The translations under genes and the position numbers were made by a program. Under the pieces are notes generated by a model, which was given only the letters and a program-made list of their open reading frames with translations, was not told the DNA's origin and did no database searches. Positions 1-5,480 of a stretch of 5,480 bases of DNA are shown piece after piece (within the stretch, counting starts at the first letter, position 1; every line of letters starts with the position of its first letter). The stretch is taken from contig CAYMEX010000034.1 of assembly GCA_964389525.1 (NCBI GenBank), forward strand, positions 1-5,480, read 5' to 3'. Origin of the DNA: JAFLTL01 sp964389525. Lineage in GTDB: Bacteria > Bacteroidota > Bacteroidia > Bacteroidales > Muribaculaceae.

Positions 1-53
1 ATATCAGCTGCAGAACGTTTGCTTTGTTCCTTAGATGGTGTAATAGTATTCAT
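1..53 (-). CDS. Start of an unidentified gene downstream of hsdR (partial, runs off left edge)
   Basis: An ATG at 53-51 opens a minus-strand frame that stays open to the window edge and reads MNTITPSKEQSKRSAAD. It begins 11 nt after the hsdR stop codon, on the same strand, so it is probably the next cistron of the operon. The visible residues are polar, charged and rich in Ser/Thr/Lys, with no signal peptide or membrane helix, which suggests a soluble cytoplasmic protein. There is no strong Shine-Dalgarno sequence before the ATG. Only 17 complete codons are present, too few to assign a family. An accessory gene of the restriction locus, another defence gene or an unrelated neighbour are all possible. 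Chance openness over 53 nt is easy, so the call rests on spacing, strand and a plausible N-terminus. Confidence 0.5.
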   Translation of the reverse strand, partial: MNTITPSKEQSKRSAAD

Positions 54-64
54 AATTGGCAGTT

Positions 65-3000
65 TTAAGGTTCTGCTGCTATCCTATAATCGATGTTGTT
101 TATTTCATATGGTTTGAAACCATGCATAGGGGAATCGGAATTGTCACTATCAGCATAGAGTTCGCACTGTTTGATGACGGTCTCAAGGGCCTTCTCTTGC
201 TCTTCGGGGGGGTATTTGTATTTCTTTAGGAGTCGCTTGACCATGCGGCGCATATTGGCGCGGGCGGATTCTTTCTGACGCCAGTCAATGGTCTTGCTGT
301 TGCGCAGAGCTTCGGTTAGTTCCTTCGCCATGGTAACAAGTGTGTCGTTCTCATAGAAATCTTTCACTGCCTGTGGGCGGGTAAGTGCATCGTAGAATGC
401 CTGTTCTTCTTCGGTCAATCCTAACTCTGATGCTTGTTCGGCATGGGCTTTAAGCTCCCGAGCCATTTTGAGCAGCTCCTGTATTACTTCCTCATTGCTG
501 ATTAGCCCGCGAAGATACTCAGCAAGTCGGGCATCGAGCATTTCGCTGAACTTATCTGCCTGCGTTATATTCTTTTTGGCATGCTTACGGATATGCTGTT
601 CAAGCAGCCGCTTCAGAAGTTCGAGGGCTAAGTTCTTCTCTTTCATCTCGGCAATCTCTTTGAGGAATTTTTCATCAAAAAGATTGAACTCGGAACCTTG
701 GGTGTTGAGGATTTCGACAACACCGTCAGCCTTTACCGCAATCTTCAAAAGATTAGTGATTCTCTCATCAATGATTTTGCGGGTGATTTTCTTGTTTGAT
801 GTCAGACGTACCAAAAGCGTCCGCACTGCCTCAAAGTATGCTTCCTCGAATTTCTCAGCCGGAGAGAGCAGACTTCGGCATAAGGTAGTTGCCTGAGCAA
901 GGCGTTTGCTTTCGTCAGCAAATACTTTGCGGGCAGCATCATATTTTGTGACGTTTCCTTCACAAAGAGTGCTGATTATATTGTTAGGGTCAAGCAATAC
1001 ATTTACTCCACCTTTGATTAGATTTGCACGCTGTAGATTGGAGCACGTCGCAAAACCGGAGTAGTCATAACCGTTCATGCACTCGCGGCAACGGGCAATA
1101 GAGGCAAGAAACTCCTGATATGCCGTCTTCTTTATGTCCGGGTCGCCAAACCGCTTTTTATCACGGTTGGTGTAGTCGTGCATCGCCTTCTTAAGGGCTT
1201 GGGCTATACCGATATAATCCACCACCAAGCCGCCGCTCTTTTCAGGGAATACGCGATTGACACGGGCTATCGCCTGCATTAGGTTGTGACCTTTCATCGG
1301 CTTGTAGACATACATCGTGGCGAGACTCGGCACATCAAATCCGGTGAGCCACATATCCACTACGATAGCAATCTTCATTGCCGAATCGTTGTCTTTGAAC
1401 TGACGCGCAAGCTCTTGCTTATGAACCGATGAGCCGATAATATCGTTCCATTCGGCAGGATCCTGATTGCCCTGTGTCATCACCACACCGATAATATCTT
1501 TCCATTGCGGACGCAGTTCCACAAGCCTCTTGTAAATTTCAATGCCTGTTGCGCGGTCGAGCGCGACTATCATAGCTTTGCCGGTCAAGTGATCCTGACG
1601 GTTGGCTTCATAATGGTCTATTATGTCGTGGCAGAGAGTATCTATAGTCTCCGGAGCATGGAGCAACGCGTGTAGCTGCGCGTTCTCCTGCTTGGAACGT
1701 TTAATGTCCTCTTCCTCCGCGCCTTCCTCGGCAAGTTTGTCATATTCCCGGTCAAGCAGCCGGAGGGTTTCCTCGTCGAGGTTGAGCTGAATAAGACGGC
1801 TCTCGTAGTAGACCGGCACTGTGGCACCGTCTTCAACTGCCTGAGTCATGTCGTAGATGTCGATATAGTTGCCGAACACTTCCCTTGTATCGTTGTCATC
1901 GGATTCAATAGGAGTGCCTGTAAAGCCGATGAATGCCGCATTGGGGAGCAGTTTGCGCACTATGGCGGCAAAGCCTAATTTTATCTCGCCGGTCGCCGTA
2001 TCGACTTTGGCCTTGACATTGCTCTGCGAGCGGTGTGCCTCGTCGCTCATCACTATTATGTCGTTGCGCGACGTTATCAGCTCCCGGCGGTCCTTGAACT
2101 TCTGGATGTTGGCGAATATTATGCCGTGGCTCTTTCGCTTTTCGAGCAGTTCATAAAGATCTTCGCCATCGGCAGCCTTGACAGGTGTCTGGCGGAGATA
2201 GTCGCTGCAGGCGGCGAATGTTGAGTGCAACTGGTCGTTGAGGTCGAGGCGGTCGGTGAGCACAAGAATTGTCGCGCTCAGCAGGTTTTTGAGCAACTGA
2301 CGGGCATAGAACACCATCGACAGGCTCTTGCCGCTCCCTTGCGTGTGCCAGAACACGCCGATTTTGCCATCCTTGCGCTGCAATGCTTCCTGAGTGCATT
2401 TTATCGCTTTTTTCACGGCAAAATACTGGTGATAGCCGGCGAGGATTCTTGTCTTCTTCGTGTCGCTGCCCATCGAAAGCGAGAAGTCGGCGATAAGATC
2501 TATAAACCGTGACTTATCGAAAATCCCTTCAAAGAATGTCTGGAAGTCGGCAATTGCAGTGCTCTCATAGGAGCCGTCGGTGGTTTTCCACTCCATGAAG
2601 CGGTCGAGCGGTGCGGTGATTGTGCCTACTTGCGTATCGGCCATATCGCTGATTACAAGCATCTGCGCGGCAGTGAACAGTTGCGGCACCAGACGCATAT
2701 AGTTTTGCAGCTGCAGATATGCTTCCTCGGAATTTGTCACTTCGCGGCTAGGTGATTTCAACTCTATCACCGCGATTGGCAAACCATTTACAAACACCAC
2801 TATGTCGGCTCTTTTCCGAGTCTGACCGTTGACCACAGTCCATTGGTTGACGACCTGAAAACTGTTATTTGCAGGATTGTAGATATCCAGAATCCTCACA
2901 TGGTCACTGCGCAGAGTCCCCTCTCCGGTCTTGAACGTCACGTCAAGGCCGTTTTGCAGCCAGTCGGTCATCTGCACATTGGCGGGAACGAGCGATTGCG

Positions 3001-3232
3001 AGAACAGCTCGTGAATCTTGCGGATTGCCTCATCAACAGCAGCCGTCTTGTCCGAGCCATTGATGCGGAGCATTGCTTCCCGCAATTTGCCCGGAATGGC
3101 GGCATCGGTCAGGTCGCGACCCGTTTCGGCGTCAACGTCAGGACCATGCAGAACCTCATAGCCCATTTCGTTGAACAGGTCAAGGATTGTCTGCTCGTAA
3201 GAGTCTTCGGTATAGTGATAGGTATTGGTCAT
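65..3232 (-). CDS. hsdR: Type I restriction enzyme R subunit (endonuclease and DNA translocase)
   Basis: This 1055-residue protein is the motor and nuclease of the type I system: bound to M2S, it pumps DNA using ATP and cuts unmethylated DNA far from the recognition site. The N-terminal HSDR_N nuclease domain (about 1-250) has a PD-(D/E)xK triad at D143, E157 and K159 (ELK), followed by a QxxxY motif at 174-178. The superfamily 2 helicase core (about 265-680) shows Walker A HTQGSGKS at 296-303, DEAH at 397-400, FTGTP at 437-441, a TGFD segment at 630-633 and motif VI QAIARVNR at 653-660. The rest, to 1055, is a long helical C-terminal region as in other HsdR proteins, where it contacts the methylase core. 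Length fits the family (EcoR124I HsdR is just over 1000 residues), and the 14-residue D-to-E spacing also matches EcoR124I. The ATG lies 3 nt after the hsdS stop with a weak GGAA upstream, and the N-terminus is typical. No frameshift or missing catalytic residue is seen. GC is about 50%. Confidence 0.97.
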   Translation of the reverse strand: MTNTYHYTEDSYEQTILDLFNEMGYEVLHGPDVDAETGRDLTDAAIPGKLREAMLRINGSDKTAAVDEAIRKIHELFSQSLVPANVQMTDWLQNGLDVTFKTGEGTLRSDHVRILDIYNPANNSFQVVNQWTVVNGQTRKRADIVVFVNGLPIAVIELKSPSREVTNSEEAYLQLQNYMRLVPQLFTAAQMLVISDMADTQVGTITAPLDRFMEWKTTDGSYESTAIADFQTFFEGIFDKSRFIDLIADFSLSMGSDTKKTRILAGYHQYFAVKKAIKCTQEALQRKDGKIGVFWHTQGSGKSLSMVFYARQLLKNLLSATILVLTDRLDLNDQLHSTFAACSDYLRQTPVKAADGEDLYELLEKRKSHGIIFANIQKFKDRRELITSRNDIIVMSDEAHRSQSNVKAKVDTATGEIKLGFAAIVRKLLPNAAFIGFTGTPIESDDNDTREVFGNYIDIYDMTQAVEDGATVPVYYESRLIQLNLDEETLRLLDREYDKLAEEGAEEEDIKRSKQENAQLHALLHAPETIDTLCHDIIDHYEANRQDHLTGKAMIVALDRATGIEIYKRLVELRPQWKDIIGVVMTQGNQDPAEWNDIIGSSVHKQELARQFKDNDSAMKIAIVVDMWLTGFDVPSLATMYVYKPMKGHNLMQAIARVNRVFPEKSGGLVVDYIGIAQALKKAMHDYTNRDKKRFGDPDIKKTAYQEFLASIARCRECMNGYDYSGFATCSNLQRANLIKGGVNVLLDPNNIISTLCEGNVTKYDAARKVFADESKRLAQATTLCRSLLSPAEKFEEAYFEAVRTLLVRLTSNKKITRKIIDERITNLLKIAVKADGVVEILNTQGSEFNLFDEKFLKEIAEMKEKNLALELLKRLLEQHIRKHAKKNITQADKFSEMLDARLAEYLRGLISNEEVIQELLKMARELKAHAEQASELGLTEEEQAFYDALTRPQAVKDFYENDTLVTMAKELTEALRNSKTIDWRQKESARANMRRMVKRLLKKYKYPPEEQEKALETVIKQCELYADSDNSDSPMHGFKPYEINNIDYRIAAEP

Positions 3233-3235
3233 AGC

Positions 3236-4363
3236 TCATTCCGGTTTAATTTCGCCCGACATCAGTTTTGGGAGGAGGGTGTCGCGAAGCGCCGCCAACC
3301 GAGCAGATTCTGTATTAAGAGCCCCCATCTTGATATAAAGTGGATTAACTATATTCGTATAATGTGTCACTACATCTATATTCGGCTTGTTAAATTCGAT
3401 CAATGAAAAATCGTGGTAATCAAGAGTTTGCCTTACTCCTCCTATAGCGCGGAGCAAAACTTCATCCTTAAAGAGCTTTGTTTTAATAAATTGATTGATG
3501 AATTCTTCATATCCGTCTATCGCTCTAAAGACTACATACACAGGACTAACACAGCCATCAAATTTAAAATTGTTTTTCCCAATAGAACCAATGTTGACAC
3601 GTGCTGGATTATATGCGAATGCGTTGGGGGCAACAATTATGTATTTGGACAATTCCTTGCTATAAACTTGCTTTGAGAAATATTCATCCGAAAGCACTAA
3701 TTCCCCAGCTGATATTGGGGATAGTACCTTCACATCCTCTCTATTCCTTACCCTATTTTTGCATTCAACTGTTAAGTCGCCAAGAGTGCAAGTTTCCCAG
3801 TCTGCAGGCATTTTACCGCCGAAAGGTTCGAAGTCGATGAACCATGACTTGAAGAGAGCCTGTGCCAATTCCTCCAACCGCGCATTTATCTTGCGGTTGG
3901 TCTCAATCTTTTCATCAAGAGAGGAAAGAATATTAACTATACGTTTCTGTTCTTCTAAGATGGGTACTATAACAGTCTCTTTTTTTACCATAGGTACAGT
4001 AATTTGAGGGATTGCAGAACCATCTCCTGATAATCTTCTGTTTTTAAGATAATAATAAAGGAATTTAGTATCTACTGAATTGTTTGTTATCAATGTAATC
4101 AATCTTACAATTGGAACAAATGGCTTATTTCTGAAAGCCACGAATCCGATACCTGCTCCTCTTGCTGCAATAGTAACAGCAGGTGATGAAACAACTGCTT
4201 TATCACAATAGCCATACAATCCATCATCTTCAGTAGAATTTGCATATACCGGGATATTATACAACGACGTTTGGTGTTTTGTTGTCCGATATTTTGCAGC
4301 ATCACCTCCAGCAAATATTTGTTCACATATATCTTCTATGGTATATTCTTTCCACTCACTCAT
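3236..4363 (-). CDS. hsdS: Type I restriction-modification specificity subunit (two target-recognition domains)
   Basis: This 375-residue subunit binds DNA and sets the target site for both methylation and restriction. It shows the full two-domain layout. Target-recognition domain 1 covers about 1-135 and opens with the usual WKEYTIEDI start. A central conserved helix (about 136-180) contains EEQKRIVNILSSLDEKI and ends in FKSWFIDFEPFGG. Domain 2 begins near PADWETCTLGDL (186-197) and runs to about 330. The C-terminal helix ends in LRDTLLPKLMSGEI. The two helical parts are related: ARLEELAQAL at 161-170 pairs with ARLAALRDTL at 354-363, which reflects the usual pseudo-symmetry of HsdS. Length is normal for the family. 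The start is 1 nt after the stop of the small upstream gene, and hsdR follows after 3 nt. GC is about 35% in domain 1 and 37% in domain 2, about 42% in the central helix and near 60% at the 3' end, which suggests exchange of the recognition domains. The recognised DNA site cannot be read from the sequence. Confidence 0.96.
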   Translation of the reverse strand: MSEWKEYTIEDICEQIFAGGDAAKYRTTKHQTSLYNIPVYANSTEDDGLYGYCDKAVVSSPAVTIAARGAGIGFVAFRNKPFVPIVRLITLITNNSVDTKFLYYYLKNRRLSGDGSAIPQITVPMVKKETVIVPILEEQKRIVNILSSLDEKIETNRKINARLEELAQALFKSWFIDFEPFGGKMPADWETCTLGDLTVECKNRVRNREDVKVLSPISAGELVLSDEYFSKQVYSKELSKYIIVAPNAFAYNPARVNIGSIGKNNFKFDGCVSPVYVVFRAIDGYEEFINQFIKTKLFKDEVLLRAIGGVRQTLDYHDFSLIEFNKPNIDVVTHYTNIVNPLYIKMGALNTESARLAALRDTLLPKLMSGEIKPE

Positions 4364-4625
4364 ATCAAAGAAGTTTTTTAAGGTAATCGACCTCTGACTG
4401 TAGTTTGTCTTGTTTCATCTTTAACTCGCCATCGCCCCAGCCCCCAAAATTAGATCTTCTTTGCAGAAAAAGTTGATTTTCAATTTTATTAATCTTGTGC
4501 TCCTTCTTTTCAATCTGCTTTAAGAGACTACGTTTGCTATCATGTCGTGTAAGGATTGCGACAATTAAAGAAGCAACCCCTGTTATGGCAGCGATTATTG
4601 AGCAAACTAAAACAACGATATCCAT
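3301..4625. other. AT-rich block spanning the small membrane gene and most of hsdS
   Basis: By hand counts, the small gene has about 38% GC and the two recognition domains of hsdS about 35% and 37%. Sampled stretches of hsdR are 47-57% and the 3' end of hsdS (3241-3300) is 60%. The central conserved helix of hsdS (3809-3958) is intermediate at about 42%. The right border coincides with the hsdM stop and the left border with the start of the conserved C-terminal helix of HsdS. This pattern fits import or exchange of the specificity module within an otherwise stable operon. Compositional constraint from the proteins themselves (Lys, Ile and Asn rich domains) explains part of it. Confidence 0.6.
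4365..4625 (-). CDS. Small protein with one N-terminal membrane helix and a coiled-coil tail, unknown function
   Basis: I do not recognise this 86-residue protein. Residues 3-25 form a continuous hydrophobic stretch rich in Ile, Val, Ala and Leu, long enough for one membrane-spanning helix. TRHDSKR follows at 26-32, a positive cluster that would favour the tail staying in the cytoplasm. Residues about 33-57 are charged, with a heptad-like pattern (L34, I38, I45, I48, L52), so a coiled coil is likely. A glycine-rich turn, FGGWGDGE, at 60-67 separates it from a second Lys/Glu/Leu-rich helix at 67-86. The gene sits 4 nt after hsdM and 1 nt before hsdS, in the same direction, so it is co-transcribed and probably translationally coupled. 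No Shine-Dalgarno sequence is evident before its ATG. Its GC of about 38% resembles hsdS rather than hsdM. A membrane tether or assembly partner for the restriction complex is one possibility, but that is only inference. Its clean fit between neighbours argues that it is real. Confidence 0.8.
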   Translation of the reverse strand: MDIVVLVCSIIAAITGVASLIVAILTRHDSKRSLLKQIEKKEHKINKIENQLFLQRRSNFGGWGDGELKMKQDKLQSEVDYLKKLL

Positions 4626-4629
4626 TGTA

Positions 4630-5480
4630 TTATAAGTTTATACCGACGGAGGCGAGTTGTTTGCAGATTTCGGCTTCTTGGGCGGCGGACTTGGCGAAGA
4701 GTTCTTTGAGTTCGCCGGTGAGGCGGGCTACTTTATCTTCGAAGGGTTCGCCATCGTCTTCTACATCGGCTACCCCTACATAGCGCCCGGGAGTGAGAAC
4801 GAAGCCTTCTTTGGCAATATCGGCCGTGGTGGACACGGCTGCAAAGCCTTTCTCAGCAACATCTTCTCCACGGCGGAACACCTCGAATGTGTCGGCAATC
4901 TTCTTGATGTCGATGTCAGGATCGAGTTCGCGGTGGGTGCGGTCTTTCATATATCCCATGTTGCGGGCATCGATGAAAAGCGTTTTGCCGGGTTGCGACT
5001 TTTTCTTTGTGAGGAACCACAGGCAGCATGGTATTTGCACGTTGTAGAAAAGCTGGCTCGGCATAGCCACAATACCCTCCACAAGGTCGGCATTGATGAT
5101 GTTTTTGCGAATTTCGCCCTCGCCCCCCTGTTCGGAAGAGAGCGAACCATTGGCAAGCACAAGACCAATGCGGCCGGTGTTGGCAAGGTGATAAAGCATG
5201 TGCTGCATCCATGCGAAGTTGGCATTCCCTTCGGGGGGCATACCATACACCCAACGAGGGTCGTCCTTCAGTTGGTCACCGCCCCATTTCGATATGTTGA
5301 ATGGCGGATTTGCCATCACAAAATCGGCTTTGAGAAAGGGATGCTTGTCATCGTGAAAGGAGTCTGCGTATGATGAGCCGAAATTGGCCTCAATTCCGCG
5401 GATGGCAAGGTTCATCTGCGCCAGTCGCCAGGTGTTGGAGTTAAGCTCCTGTCCATAAACCGATATCTGATTGATGTTGC
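4630..5480 (-). CDS. hsdM: Type I restriction-modification DNA methyltransferase, M subunit (5' end missing)
   Basis: This is the adenine-N6 methyltransferase that, with HsdS, protects host DNA and forms the core to which HsdR binds. The last 283 codons are visible. The frame is open to the right edge, so the ATG at 5415-5413 is internal: the residues before it read ISVYGQELNSNTWRLAQ and run straight into MNLAIRGIE, a block typical of HsdM. The catalytic motif IV, NPPF, is at 5310-5299. Further conserved segments follow: GRIGLVLANGSLSS, the IVAMPSQLFYNVQIP block, and near the C-terminus LTPGRYVGVADVEDDGEPF. The final charged helix (KVARLTGELKELFAK) resembles those that contact HsdS. The family is usually around 500 residues, so about 200 N-terminal residues, including the SAM-binding FxGxG motif, lie outside the window and their integrity cannot be judged. 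The stop lies 4 nt before the small membrane-protein gene. GC is about 50%, unlike the next two genes. Confidence 0.96.
   Translation of the reverse strand, partial: NINQISVYGQELNSNTWRLAQMNLAIRGIEANFGSSYADSFHDDKHPFLKADFVMANPPFNISKWGGDQLKDDPRWVYGMPPEGNANFAWMQHMLYHLANTGRIGLVLANGSLSSEQGGEGEIRKNIINADLVEGIVAMPSQLFYNVQIPCCLWFLTKKKSQPGKTLFIDARNMGYMKDRTHRELDPDIDIKKIADTFEVFRRGEDVAEKGFAAVSTTADIAKEGFVLTPGRYVGVADVEDDGEPFEDKVARLTGELKELFAKSAAQEAEICKQLASVGINL

Noticed and set aside
206..212. G7 run (C7 on the coding strand) in the 3' part of hsdR as a possible phase-variation tract
   Set aside because: Seven bases is short for a contingency tract. It simply encodes Tyr-Pro-Pro near residue 1008, and the gene is in frame through it.
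468..896. Plus-strand open frame (142 codons) rich in Ser and Arg opposite the hsdR C-terminal region
   Set aside because: Its low-complexity Ser/Arg/Phe composition is what the antisense of a Glu/Leu/Lys-rich helical region gives. No sign of a real gene.
2843..3406. Plus-strand open frame (187 codons) opposite the start of hsdR and the end of hsdS
   Set aside because: It crosses the junction of two well-supported genes on the other strand, and its product matches no family I know. Treated as a shadow.
3980..3986. T7 run (A7 on the coding strand) at the end of HsdS recognition domain 1 as a switch making a half-size HsdS
   Set aside because: Loss of one A brings a stop within a few codons, before the central helix needed for dimerising half-subunits, so the product would probably not function. 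The tract is also short.
3236..4363. hsdS as part of an invertible, phase-variable shufflon
   Set aside because: No second full or partial hsdS, no clear long inverted repeats and no recombinase gene are visible in the window. Sequence beyond the edges could change this.
4657..5373. Long plus-strand open frame (238 codons) opposite hsdM
   Set aside because: It lies wholly within hsdM, whose protein has clear conserved motifs. The antisense translation shows no recognisable domain, and frames opposite a real gene of moderate GC are often open by chance.
5413..5415. ATG as the start of hsdM
   Set aside because: The frame stays open upstream to the window edge and encodes the conserved GQE...NTWRLAQ segment typical of HsdM, so this Met is internal.
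1..5480. CRISPR arrays, tRNA or rRNA genes, insertion sequences, terminators or promoters
   Set aside because: No spaced direct repeats, cloverleaf-like segments, transposase frames, terminal inverted repeats or GC-rich hairpins followed by T runs between genes were seen. Intergenic gaps are at most 11 nt.

Overview
This window holds most of a type I restriction-modification locus, read entirely on the minus strand (right to left). The order in the direction of transcription is hsdM (modification methyltransferase, its 5' part beyond the right edge), a small unrecognised membrane-anchored coiled-coil gene, hsdS (DNA specificity subunit), hsdR (restriction endonuclease/translocase), and the first 17 codons of a further gene that runs off the left edge. 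Gaps between consecutive genes are 4, 1, 3 and 11 nt, so the set almost certainly forms one operon. No promoter, terminator, RNA gene, insertion sequence or CRISPR array is visible, and no gene-free stretch is longer than 11 nt. Transcription must enter from beyond the right edge.

The organism is probably a member of the Bacteroidota, perhaps a gut Bacteroidales. This is an inference from the moderate GC content (about 50% in hsdR and hsdM), A/T-rich start regions without clear Shine-Dalgarno sequences, and the general look of the proteins. It is not proven by any marker gene.

How the parts work together: HsdS carries two target-recognition domains that read a bipartite DNA site. HsdM with HsdS methylates adenine in that site. 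HsdR joins the M2S complex, translocates DNA using ATP and cuts unmethylated (foreign) DNA. All key motifs that can be seen are intact: NPPF in HsdM, and in HsdR the PD-(D/E)xK triad, Walker A, DEAH and motif VI. The system therefore looks functional. The HsdR nuclease spacing and the HsdM sequence resemble the EcoR124I (type IC) group.

The less ordinary part is the middle. The small gene plus most of hsdS form an AT-rich block (roughly 35-40% GC) between GC-richer hsdM and hsdR. Within hsdS the composition follows the domains: both recognition domains are AT-rich, the shared helical segments are GC-richer. The small gene encodes a single N-terminal membrane helix followed by a charged coiled coil and has no recognised place in type I systems. 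A one-base loss in the A6 tract near its 3' end would join it in frame to HsdS. This gene and the unidentified gene after hsdR are the best candidates for undescribed biology here.
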